From positions 124,001-188,000 of the forward strand of contig NZ_JAPEPZ010000002.1 of assembly GCF_026339875.1 (NCBI RefSeq): DNA of 64,000 bases, in the 5' to 3' direction. Shown one piece after another: positions 8,111 to 15,949 of this stretch. Under the pieces are notes generated by a model. The model was not told where the DNA came from and ran no database searches. It was given only the letters and a program-made list of their open reading frames with translations. The position numbers were made by a program, and so were the translations under genes. This DNA comes from Streptomyces sp. NBC_01571. GTDB lineage: Bacteria > Actinomycetota > Actinomycetes > Streptomycetales > Streptomycetaceae. Numbering within the stretch: the stretch's first letter is position 1; each line of letters opens with the position of its first letter.

Positions 8111-9322
8111 ATGGCGGCGATCATCGGTCGGAGACGGCCAGGGGGCACCCTGGCAACCACGGGCGACGCAGTGGGCGCGACGGTCCTGTTCGTGCTGTCG
8201 GTCATAGCCAGTTCGATCGAACCGCACAAGCACGCGTTTATGGTGCGTTGGCCTGCCGTGGTGGTCGCGGCGGTCGGTTGTTCCGCTCTGGTGTGCCGGC
8301 GTCGCCACCCCTTCGGCGTACTGGCCCTCACGGTTTGCTGCGGAGTCGTCTTCCAGATGCTCGGATTCCGGGAAAGTCCCGTGGTGACGAGTCCGGTACT
8401 GGTGTCCGTCTACACCGTGGCCGTGGCGACCGACCGGCGGACCGCCTGCATCGCGGCCTCCACCTCCGCCGCCGTCCTGGTGGGGGCGGCCGTGGTCTGG
8501 GGGTCCAGGTCGTGGCTGGACCCGGACAAGGCGGCGACGCTGGCCTGGATGGCTCTGCCGGCCGCGGTCGGAGACGGGGTCCGCTCACGTCGCGCCTATG
8601 TGGCGGCGGTGGAGGAACGGGCGGAGCACGCCGAGCGCACCCGTGAGCAGGAGGCACAGCACCGGGTGGCGGCCGAACGCGTCAGGATCGCCCGTGAGCT
8701 GCACGACATCGTGGCGCACCACATCGCCCTGATCAACGCTCAGGCGGGCGTCGCCGCCCATCTGGTGGAGCGACGGCCGGAACGGATCCTCACGGCTCTG
8801 GAGGAGATCCGGGACGCCAGCCGTTCGGCGCTGGACGAACTACGCGTCACCGTGGGCCTGCTACGGCAGTCCGACGATCCGGTGGCGCCACGCGATCCCC
8901 TGCCGGGACTGGCGCAGGTACCGGCCCTCCTGTCGTCGTTCGAACGGGCCGGACTGGCGGTGAAGCACACGCGGCAGGGCGACGCCGAACCGCTGGAACC
9001 ATCGGTCGACCTGGCCGCGTACCGCATCGTGCAGGAGTCCCTGACCAATGTGCACAAGCACTCCGGCGCGGATCACGCCCGGGTGTTCCTGCACTACGAC
9101 CCCGTCTGCCTCACGATCACGGTCGAGGACGACGGCAGCGCCGGACCTCACGATCCCCAGCCGGGAGCCGGTCACGGGCTGATCGGTATGCGCGAGCGTG
9201 CCGCCACCGTCGGCGGCAGACTGCACGCGGGCGCGCGCCCCGAGGGCGGTTTCAGCGTGACCGCCGAACTGCCGCTGCGGCCCAGCCCGGCCGTGGACAA
9301 CCCGTCGGAGGAATGGCGATGA
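8111..9322 (+). CDS. NarL-partner sensor histidine kinase (HisKA_3)
   Basis: The protein has 403 residues. About five N-terminal membrane segments (from GATVLFVLSVIASSI) lead to a cytoplasmic coiled linker, then the dimerisation/phosphoacceptor helix ARELHDIVAHHIALINAQAG with its catalytic His. The HATPase domain has N-box YRIVQESLTNVHKHSG and the glycine-rich loop GHGLIGMRERAATVGGRL. It phosphorylates the response regulator encoded next, whose start overlaps its stop. The signal is unknown because the sensor part is only membrane helices. TACGGT at 8099-8104 ends 6 nt before the ATG with no Shine-Dalgarno. Confidence 0.93.
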   Translation: MAAIIGRRRPGGTLATTGDAVGATVLFVLSVIASSIEPHKHAFMVRWPAVVVAAVGCSALVCRRRHPFGVLALTVCCGVVFQMLGFRESPVVTSPVLVSVYTVAVATDRRTACIAASTSAAVLVGAAVVWGSRSWLDPDKAATLAWMALPAAVGDGVRSRRAYVAAVEERAEHAERTREQEAQHRVAAERVRIARELHDIVAHHIALINAQAGVAAHLVERRPERILTALEEIRDASRSALDELRVTVGLLRQSDDPVAPRDPLPGLAQVPALLSSFERAGLAVKHTRQGDAEPLEPSVDLAAYRIVQESLTNVHKHSGADHARVFLHYDPVCLTITVEDDGSAGPHDPQPGAGHGLIGMRERAATVGGRLHAGARPEGGFSVTAELPLRPSPAVDNPSEEWR

Positions 9323-9999
9323 CGATCCGCGTACTGCTCGCCGACGACCAGGCGCTGCTCCGCGGCACCTTCCGGATGCTGTTCGACTCCACCGACGACA
9401 TGGAGACGGTGGGTGAGGCCGCCAACGGCCGCGAGGCCGTGGAACTGGCGCGTGCGCAGCACCCCGACGTCGTTCTGATGGACATCCGTATGCCGGACAT
9501 GGACGGCATCGACGCGACTCGGATCATCTGCGAGTCGGAGGACCTGGCAGGGGTCAAGGTGCTCATCCTGACCACCTTCGAGGACGACGAGCACGTGACC
9601 GACGCGCTGCGGGCGGGTGCGAGCGGCTTCCTGGGCAAGGGTGCCAGTCCGGAGGAACTCATCGAAGCCGTCCGCACGGTCGCGGACGGCGAGGCGCTGC
9701 TCTCCCCGTCCGCGACCCGGGCGTTGATCGGACGGTTCCTGGCCCAGCCGGACCCGTGCCCGACAGCCGTCCACGAGCGGCTCGAGGACCTGACGCCGCG
9801 GGAACGCGACGTCGTCGGGCTGGTCGCGCTCGGCCTGTCCAACGACGAGATCGCGGGTCGCCTGTTCGTCAGCCCGCTGACGGCCAAGACCCACGTCAAC
9901 CGGGCCATGACCAAGCTGGCCGCTCGTGACCGGGCGCAGCTCGTGGTCATCGCCTACCAGTGCGGTCTCGTCGGTCCGGCGACGCAACCGGCCTCCTGA
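9319..9999 (+). CDS. NarL/LuxR-family response regulator
   Basis: The protein has 226 residues. The receiver domain (VLLADDQALLRGTFRMLF, phosphoacceptor in DVVLMDIRMPDMDG, then ILTTFEDDEHVTDALRAGASGFLGK) is followed by a LuxR helix-turn-helix (LTPRERDVVGLVALGLSNDEI, AGRLFVSPLTAKTHVNRAMTKL). Of two in-frame ATGs, 9319 is preferred: GGAGG at 9307-9311 is 7 nt upstream, against 1 nt for ATG 9313, and it forms an ATGA overlap with the kinase stop. It is the cognate partner of the kinase. Confidence 0.94.
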   Translation: MTIRVLLADDQALLRGTFRMLFDSTDDMETVGEAANGREAVELARAQHPDVVLMDIRMPDMDGIDATRIICESEDLAGVKVLILTTFEDDEHVTDALRAGASGFLGKGASPEELIEAVRTVADGEALLSPSATRALIGRFLAQPDPCPTAVHERLEDLTPRERDVVGLVALGLSNDEIAGRLFVSPLTAKTHVNRAMTKLAARDRAQLVVIAYQCGLVGPATQPAS

Positions 10000-10118
10000 C
10001 GGACGTCCGCGTGACGGCGCCGGTCCGACAGAACAACCGGTCTCCTGGCGCACGGCTCGCGTGACCGCCGGCCCAGCCACGCCGGCCGCCGGACGCACGT
10101 CCGCGTGACGGCCGCTCC
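9985..10118. repeat. Three imperfect 39-bp direct repeats
   Basis: Units begin at 9985, 10034 and 10080. Each runs from CAACCGG/CGCCGG to a CGCGTGAC-type core; the shared centre is CGCACG...CGCGTGACSGCC. The first overlaps the last codons of the response regulator, so the others look like diverged copies of its 3' end. Function unknown. Confidence 0.5.
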
Positions 10119-10246
10119 GGGCGGCAGACCCGGCTTCGCGACGCAGACCGCCCGCTCGCCGCTCCTGCGCCGGAACCGGCCTCTCGACGGACCCACAGCT
10201 GATGGCCGGCCTGCTACGACGCGTTCTGCACCAGCCGTAGCTCGGC

Positions 10247-10278
10247 ATCCCGGCTACCACGCCCGTGGTAGCCGGGAT
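10247..10278. terminator. Perfect 14-bp stem hairpin with 4-nt loop
   Basis: ATCCCGGCTACCAC, loop GCCC, then the exact inverse. It lies 248 nt after the response regulator stop and 121 nt before the zinc-finger gene, with no T-tract. In Streptomyces such hairpins often end transcription; an operator or attenuator for the downstream gene is an alternative. Confidence 0.5.
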
Positions 10279-10399
10279 TCGCTGCGTGGGGACGATGTGC
10301 CGGGACCCGGTCGTAGGCGAGAGTGAAACCGTGAACCCCCAGGTGGCGAGCCTCTCGCACAGAGCGGCACACCACCCAGCACAGAAAGGACACCCGATC

Positions 10400-10741
10400 A
10401 TGCTGACCTCTACCAAGGAATGCGGCACGATCCGTGACCTCCTCGCCGGACACGCGCTCCAGGCACTCGGACCGGACGACGCGAGCGCCGTCGCCGCCCA
10501 CGTGACGACCTGCGGCGGGCCCTGCCGGGACGAGTACGACCGTCTCGCCGCCGTACCGGCCCACCTGTCCCTTCTGCGCGAAGCCCTGGTCTGCGAACGA
10601 GACGCGAACAAGCGGACGCGCGTCGCCGACCGTCGCGAGTGCGGGCACGTGCCGATCCGTCGACGCAACCCGGCCCGAGCGGCCGTGGTCAGGCGGCTCA
10701 CGCTGGCCCAGTGGGTCAGCCGCACCGCTTGCGTCCGGTGA
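10400..10741 (+). CDS. Small anti-sigma-like zinc-finger (zf-HC2) protein, truncated
   Basis: The protein has 113 residues. The N-terminal half is the ZAS/zf-HC2 helix set: CGTIRDLLAGHALQALGPDD, then HVTTCGGPC, which gives the H-x3-C-x3-C zinc ligand pattern, followed by YDRLAAVPAHLSLLREAL. In anti-sigma factors this domain clamps an ECF sigma factor, but here no membrane segment or sensor follows and no sigma gene is adjacent. The last ~45 residues are Arg-rich and look like read-through. GAAAGGA precedes the ATG. It may be a remnant of an anti-sigma gene or a soluble stand-alone version. Confidence 0.6.
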   Translation: MLTSTKECGTIRDLLAGHALQALGPDDASAVAAHVTTCGGPCRDEYDRLAAVPAHLSLLREALVCERDANKRTRVADRRECGHVPIRRRNPARAAVVRRLTLAQWVSRTACVR

Positions 10742-10962
10742 CCATGGCCGGACCCGCCGGTGACCTCACCACCCACCGCCGGCCGGCAGCCGCACGGGCC
10801 CCCGCGCGCGCCGGAGTCACCGCGTGTCGCGCGGGCCGACCGGCAGGGCGCGGTGACTGCGGGCACGCTCGACCCGGCACGGTGACAGCGGACGTTCCCC
10901 CAGCCCGGCCATCCCCGCTCGAACTGCTGGGTCCTATGGTGAGACCCTCGTATGCTGGGCGC

Positions 10963-11460
10963 ATGAGGCGGACTTCCTTTGCGAACTGGCCGTGCTCCAT
11001 CGCGCGCACGATGGATCTGCTCGGCGACTGGTGGACGCCCTTGGTCCTGCGGGAGGCGTTCTACGGCATCAAGCGGTTCGACGATTTCCAGCAGGAGCTG
11101 GGTATCGCCCGCAACACCCTGACCGCCCGGCTCCGGCGGCTGGTGGACGAGGGCCTCATGGAGAAGAGGGCCTACCAGCAGGAGCCGGTGCGCTACGACT
11201 ACGTCCTCACCGACATGGGCCGCGACTTCTTCGGTGTACTGGCGGCCATGAACAGCTGGGGCAATCGCTGGCTCAGCGGTGAGCAGGGCCCCCCGGTCGT
11301 CTTCCACCACGACTCCTGCGGGCACGAGAGCGCTGCCGAGGTGGTCTGCTCCGAATGCCGGGAACCCATGACGGCGGCGGACACCCACCCGCGTCTCGGC
11401 CCCGGATACCCCCGCCAGCTCGCCGAACGCCCCGCCATCCGGCAGCGCTTCACCGCCTGA
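10963..11460 (+). CDS. HxlR-family winged-helix regulator (second copy)
   Basis: The protein has 165 residues: conserved Cys and first helix WPCSIARTMDLLGDWWTPLVLREAFYG (cited here only as a span), RNTLTARLRRLVDEGLMEK and wing YVLTDMGRDFF. The C-terminus carries a C-x2-C type element, HHDSCGHESAAEVVCSECRE, probably zinc-binding. TATGCT at 10951-10956 ends 6 nt before this ATG, favouring leaderless initiation here over the in-frame ATG at 10936. It probably controls the SRPBCC-oxidoreductase pair downstream. Confidence 0.88.
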   Translation: MRRTSFANWPCSIARTMDLLGDWWTPLVLREAFYGIKRFDDFQQELGIARNTLTARLRRLVDEGLMEKRAYQQEPVRYDYVLTDMGRDFFGVLAAMNSWGNRWLSGEQGPPVVFHHDSCGHESAAEVVCSECREPMTAADTHPRLGPGYPRQLAERPAIRQRFTA

Positions 11461-11626
11461 CCGTCGCGCCGGGCACCCACGCCCGAGCGCCGCCAGACCC
11501 CTGCCTTCCACCCCGCAAGCCGGGGTCACTCTTCCTTGACAGGTGAGTCTATCTACGCAACTCTCAAGCTCAGAGCCCCTTCAGGGGCGGATTTCGGCGG
11601 AAATCGAGAGGAAGGCCGAGCGAGCC

Positions 11627-12151
11627 ATGGAGTGGACGGGCGCGCGCTACGCGGACAAACCGACGGTCGAGGCACGGGCCCGGATCGACGCTCCACCCAA
11701 GCGGGTGTGGAAGTTGGTCTCCGACATCCACCTCATGCCGACACTCAGTGCCGAACTGCAGTCGGTCCACTGGCTCGACAAGGTCACGGCTCCCGCGGTC
11801 GGCGCCCGGTTCGTCGGCCGGAGCAGGCACGAGTCGCTCGGCGAGTGGGAAACGACCTCGTACGTCGTGGAGTGCGAGGAGGACCACGTGTTCGCCTGGG
11901 CGGTCGCGGATCCACAACGTCCCAGCGCCGTCTGGCGGTTCACCCTTGAGGCCGCGGGCGACGGTACCGAACTGACCCAGTGGATGCAGATGGGCCCCGG
12001 CCGTTCGGGGCTTTCCTTCGCGATCGACCAGATGCCGGAGAAGGAGCAGAAGATCGTGTTCGTACGGCTGCGGGAATTCGAGCGGAGCATGGTCGGCACG
12101 GTCGATGCCATCAGGAAGATGGCCGAGGACGCGGAAGGGGCCGGCGCGTGA
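11627..12151 (+). CDS. SRPBCC-family protein (polyketide cyclase/START-like fold)
   Basis: The protein has 174 residues. VEARARIDAPPKRVWKLVSD is the typical first strand and helix of the fold; LGEWETTSYVVECEEDHVFAWAV and AVWRFTLEAAGDGTELTQWM are the later strands. The fold makes a deep hydrophobic ligand cavity used for binding or cyclising aromatic or lipid substrates. GAGAGGAAGG precedes ATG 11627; an upstream in-frame ATG at 11543 lacks one. Its stop shares a base with the start of the oxidoreductase gene, so the two are co-translated. Confidence 0.82.
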   Translation: MEWTGARYADKPTVEARARIDAPPKRVWKLVSDIHLMPTLSAELQSVHWLDKVTAPAVGARFVGRSRHESLGEWETTSYVVECEEDHVFAWAVADPQRPSAVWRFTLEAAGDGTELTQWMQMGPGRSGLSFAIDQMPEKEQKIVFVRLREFERSMVGTVDAIRKMAEDAEGAGA

Positions 12152-13215
12152 TGCGTACAGCTACGACGATCGAGGCATCCACCGGCCGCTGGCGCGAGAC
12201 CGTCGACTTCGTGGTGGAGGCCGAGAAGCTAGGGATGGACATCTGCTGGGTGGCGGAGGCCTGGGGTTCCGAAGCCCCCTCCCCCCTTGGTTACTTGGCC
12301 GCACGGACCGAACGGATGCTGCTCGGCTCCGGGATCATCCAGCTCGCGACCCGCACCCCGACCGCCATCGCCCGCGCCGCCATCACTCTCTCCGACATCT
12401 CCGAAGGACGCTTCCTCCTCGGCCTCGGCTCCTCCGGTCCCCAGGTGATCGAGGGCCTGCACGGCGTACCTTTCGCGCGCCCCCTGTCGCGGATGCGGGA
12501 GACCGTGGACATCGTCCGGCAGGCGGTCGCGGGCGAGAAGATCGCTTACGAGGGACGGGAGTTCACCATTCCGCTGCCGGGCGGCCAGGCGCGGCCCATG
12601 CGGATGTCGATGCGCGCCGAGTACGACCTGCCCGTCTACCTGGCCACCCTGTCGCCGAAGATGCTGAGACTCACCGGGGAAGTGGCGGACGGCTGGCTGG
12701 GCACGAGTTTCGTGCCGGAGGGCGCCAAGGAGGCGTACTTCGACCACCTGGATGCGGGGCTCGCCGCCGGCGGCCGTACGCGCTCGAGCCTCGACGTCTG
12801 CCAGGGCGCCGAAGTGGCCTTCGCCGAGGACGAGGACGCGCTGCGCGCGATGGTGGCCGGCCGGAAGAAGGAGCTCGCCTTCAGTCTGGGCGGAATGGGC
12901 TCCGCGACCACGAACTTCTACAACGACGCCTACAGCAGGCAGGGTTGGGCGGAGGTCGCCGCCGAGGTCCACGAGCGCTGGCAAGCCGGGGACCGGGACG
13001 GGGCGGCTGGTCTCGTCACGGACGAGATGGTGCTCGGCACGACACTGATCGGCACGGAGGACATGGTGCGTGAGCGGCTCCGCGTCTGGCGCGCCGCCGG
13101 TGTCGACACCGTCCGCTTCTACCCCGCGGGGGAGACGCTCGACGCCCGGCTCACCACCCTGGGAAGGGCGATCGACCTCGTACGCCAGGTGGAGGCCGGC
13201 CGCGGGGACGGGTGA
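12151..13215 (+). CDS. LLM-class F420-dependent oxidoreductase
   Basis: The protein has 354 residues, the family size. It has the luciferase-like TIM-barrel pattern: VVEAEKLGMDICWVAEAWGSE, LAARTERMLLGSGIIQLATR, SDISEGRFLLGLGSSGPQVIEG and LPVYLATLSPKMLRLTGEVADGW. Mycobacterial and Streptomyces relatives use reduced F420 rather than FMN; cofactor choice here is inferred from overall similarity. TGATG overlap with the SRPBCC gene indicates coupling. The pair may reduce and shape or carry one hydrophobic substrate. Confidence 0.85.
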   Translation: MRTATTIEASTGRWRETVDFVVEAEKLGMDICWVAEAWGSEAPSPLGYLAARTERMLLGSGIIQLATRTPTAIARAAITLSDISEGRFLLGLGSSGPQVIEGLHGVPFARPLSRMRETVDIVRQAVAGEKIAYEGREFTIPLPGGQARPMRMSMRAEYDLPVYLATLSPKMLRLTGEVADGWLGTSFVPEGAKEAYFDHLDAGLAAGGRTRSSLDVCQGAEVAFAEDEDALRAMVAGRKKELAFSLGGMGSATTNFYNDAYSRQGWAEVAAEVHERWQAGDRDGAAGLVTDEMVLGTTLIGTEDMVRERLRVWRAAGVDTVRFYPAGETLDARLTTLGRAIDLVRQVEAGRGDG

Positions 13216-13501
13216 CGGACGGCCATGGCATCCCCGCGGTCCGCGCGGTCGACCGGATCCCGACAGCGCCTGCGCACCGCCCGTCCCGTGAACCACCCCC
13301 AGACCAGAGCGCGTCGCCTGGAGCAATGAGGCTCGGCGGCCGGTCCGCGACCGCGCGTCGGCGGGCCGGCCGGGCGCGGGTCAGCCTGGCGACCGGACTC
13401 GGAAACCCGACTCTCCGGATAGTTCACTTTAAGTTATCCAGTCGCTACATTCAGTCACGATCGGCCGTGATGATCACGGCCCTAGGCACGGAGCTGCCTT
13501 C

Positions 13502-13933
13502 ATGCGACGCATCACTTCCAGGATCTGCACCCTCGCGGCCACCACGCTGCTCGCCCTGACCGTCGGCCAGGCCGGACCTGCCGGTGCCGCCACCGACGCC
13601 GCGTACTTCAACCTGCGGGACGTCACCGGCCACAACTTCGTCATCGAGATCACCAGGCCGGCCCTGATCCAGGAAGCCCGTGACATCCTCAAGCACGGGG
13701 ACCGCAAGATCGTCATCGGCAGGATCATCAAGACCCAGGCCCGCTACAACCCCCAGTGGGACTTCCACTTCAACCCCGACACCGTCACCTTCGGGGACGC
13801 GGCCATCGAAGTCTGCGACGCCACGATCCCCTATGTCGAGGACCACTTGGACGAGGCCGGCGGCCCCTTCCTCCCCGGCCTCTACTGGTGCCCCTGGACC
13901 GGACGTCTCACCGGCGAGGTCTCGCCGTCCTAG
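13502..13933 (+). CDS. Secreted BP74-related (calmodulin-binding-like) protein
   Basis: The protein has 143 residues. A signal peptide (MRRITSRICTLAATTLLALTVGQAGPAGAA) precedes a single domain: AAYFNLRDVTGHNFVIEITRP, LIQEARDILKHG, VIGRIIKTQARYNPQWDFHFNPDTV and EVCDATIPYVEDHLDEAGG. This matches bacterial proteins related to the N-terminal domain of Dictyostelium BP74. Two cysteines (EVCDA, YWCPW) could form a disulphide outside the cell. The bacterial role is unknown. GGAGCTG precedes the ATG and an AT-rich patch near 13420-13450 is the likely promoter. Confidence 0.75.
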   Translation: MRRITSRICTLAATTLLALTVGQAGPAGAATDAAYFNLRDVTGHNFVIEITRPALIQEARDILKHGDRKIVIGRIIKTQARYNPQWDFHFNPDTVTFGDAAIEVCDATIPYVEDHLDEAGGPFLPGLYWCPWTGRLTGEVSPS

Positions 13934-13950
13934 CGCGCCCCACCCCGTGC

Positions 13951-13991
13951 GACGGGGCCGGCCGTCCCACTGCGGGGCGGCCGGCCCCGTC
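13951..13991 (+). terminator. Strong GC hairpin terminator
   Basis: A perfect 14-bp stem, GACGGGGCCGGCCG paired with its inverse, encloses a short loop 18 nt after the BP74-like stop. It can serve the convergent sugar-binding gene too. Confidence 0.85.
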
Positions 13992-14164
13992 GTGCTCGAA
14001 GGCGGCACCGAGGCACCAGAGGACACGGGGCCTCGGCGCGGGTGCAAAACGCCGGCGGGCGATGTCGACGGGGCGGGATCCCGGACGCCGTGGCGGTCAA
14101 CACGTTGTGCCGAACGGCCAGTTCGGTTCGTCACTCCGAGACGGGTGACACCGCGGCCGTGCGA

Positions 14165-15250
14165 CTACTTGAGTTCGGCCTCGGTGTAGTAGCCGGTCGC
14201 GACCAGGGCGACCTCGTAGTTGGACTTGTCGACGCTCTTCGGCTGCAGCAGATAGGCCGGCACGGCCTTGGCGCCGTTGTCGTACGTCCGGGTGTCGTTG
14301 ACCCTCACCTGCTGGTCGGTGAGCACGGCGTCGACCATGGTCGCCGTGACGTCCGCCAGCTCGCGGGTGTCCTTGTAGACGGTCTGCGACTGCCCGCCCG
14401 AGATGATCGACTTCACCGACGCGAGTTCGGCGTCCTGACCGGTGATGACCGGCAGCGGCTTGGCGGTGGAACCGTAGCCGTCCGCCTTCAGCGCGGTCAG
14501 GACCCCCATGGAGATGCCGTCGTACGGCGACAGGACCGCGTCGACCGTCTTGGTCCCGTACGACTTGGCGAGGACGTCGTCCATGCGCTTCTTCGCGGTG
14601 GGACCGTCCCAGCGCAGAGTGGTCACCTCGTTGAGCGCGGTCTGACCGGACTGGACGACCAGCTGCTTGCTGTCGAGGTAGGGCTTCAGGAGGTGCATCG
14701 CGCCGTTGAAGAAATACTTGGTGTTGTTGTCGTCGGCGGAGCCGGCGAAGAGCTCGATGTTGAACGGTCCCTTGCCCTCCTCCAGGCCGAGCTTGTCGAC
14801 TATGTAGCGGGCCTGGAGGCGGCCGACCTGCTCGTTGTCGAAGGAGGCGTAGTAGTCGACGTTCTTGGTACCGAGGATGAGCCGGTCGTAGGAGATCACC
14901 GGGATCTTGGCGGCGGCCGCCTGCTGGAGCACGTTGTTCAGCGACCTGTTGTCGATGGCCGCGACGATCAGTGCGCTGACGCCCTGCGTGATCAGGTCCT
15001 GGATCTGCGAGACCTGGGTCTTCGGGTCGTCCTCGCCGTAGACCAGCTTCGTCTTGTAGCCCTTGGCCTGCAGGTCCTTGACGACGTTCTTGCCGTCGGC
15101 GATCCAGCGCTCGGAAGCCTGCGTCGGCATCGCGATGCCGATGGTGCCGCCCTCGGGGCTGCCCTTGCTGTCCTTGCCGCAGGCGGACAGGGTGAGAGCG
15201 ACGGAAACAGCTCCGGCGAGGGCAGCGAGGGCGGCTCTTCGGTTGCGCAT
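14165..15250 (-). CDS. chvE: ChvE-type sugar ABC transporter substrate-binding lipoprotein, orphan
   Basis: The protein has 361 residues. A lipoprotein signal with lipobox LTLSACG leads to a periplasmic-binding-protein-like domain: GTIGIAMPTQASERWIADGK, DDPKTQVSQIQDLITQGVSALIV, VPITG-type stretch LPVITGQDAELASVKSIISG and QTVYKDTRELADVTATMVDA. ChvE/XylF proteins capture aldopentoses and hexoses for an ABC importer. No permease or ATPase gene is adjacent, so it either uses a distant importer or acts in sensing. AAGGAT precedes the ATG at 15250. Confidence 0.88.
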   Translation of the reverse strand: MRNRRAALAALAGAVSVALTLSACGKDSKGSPEGGTIGIAMPTQASERWIADGKNVVKDLQAKGYKTKLVYGEDDPKTQVSQIQDLITQGVSALIVAAIDNRSLNNVLQQAAAAKIPVISYDRLILGTKNVDYYASFDNEQVGRLQARYIVDKLGLEEGKGPFNIELFAGSADDNNTKYFFNGAMHLLKPYLDSKQLVVQSGQTALNEVTTLRWDGPTAKKRMDDVLAKSYGTKTVDAVLSPYDGISMGVLTALKADGYGSTAKPLPVITGQDAELASVKSIISGGQSQTVYKDTRELADVTATMVDAVLTDQQVRVNDTRTYDNGAKAVPAYLLQPKSVDKSNYEVALVATGYYTEAELK

Positions 15251-15949
15251 GATGATCGATCCTTGTTCTTCTCGTCGTTGAGGAGATGACGGCGTATCGG
15301 ATGACTGCGGGAAAGCGCTGAGGGCGGTCGGAGCCGGCTGACGCACCGTGCCCCGGTCCAGGCCTCACACATGGGTGCCAGGGGGGAAGATCCGCGGCTG
15401 CGTGGACGACCTGATCTCCAGGTGGAGCGGCACGTTGCGGCGGATCGGCTCGGCGACCTCGTGGGTCGGCCCGTTGCCATCGAGGTCGTCGGAGACCCTG
15501 AGGCACACCACCACGGGAGCGAACTGCCAACGTCTCTCGATGAGATGACCGATGGCCAGGTCGCTCGGCACATTACCGGGATTGGTGTTCAGGAGCCTCC
15601 GTGTGTCGCAGATTGCCGCTCGGCGCGTCGGCGTGGCCCGGCAGCTCCGGGGCCCTGCCGACCGCGGCGATCCCTGTGCCGGTGTACACCACGACGCCTG
15701 TCGGACCGCGCCATGGCGTACCAGCCAGGCGTGAGCCAACTCCGTTGATGCACAGGGAAGTTGCCTTTCATCGTTCGAAATTTCGCCACGCATTCGGAAC
15801 GTTGGCGTGACCCTAGGTAGCGGGGATGCGGAGTGTCAACGGGGCAAACAGGTAACGGGCCCGGAAAGGCCGTGGAGGTCGCCTTTGACCTCCTGCGGAA
15901 CCGTTACGGCAACACCCGGAAGGCACCCTCCCGGCAGGCGTAGCGGAAC
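15251..15949. other. Long upstream region of the sugar-binding gene with palindromes
   Basis: No convincing gene is seen in 699 bp; one open minus-strand frame (15365-15793) has no recognisable domain. At 15777-15786 is the palindrome CGAAATTTCG, which resembles the CGAA-N-TTCG-type sites of xylan/xylose LacI-family regulators in Streptomyces (as recalled, not checked). GGAGGTC-n6-GACCTCC at 15874-15893 is a small hairpin that may end the FUSC transcript. Confidence 0.5.

Noticed and set aside
11535..11565. TTGACA before the SRPBCC gene as a promoter
   Set aside because: No convincing -10 hexamer at 16-19 bp; the gene may be read from the HxlR promoter.
15365..15793. 142-codon minus-strand frame between the sugar-binding and FUSC genes
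   Set aside because: No recognisable domain, no ribosome site and Arg/Pro-rich composition; left as intergenic.
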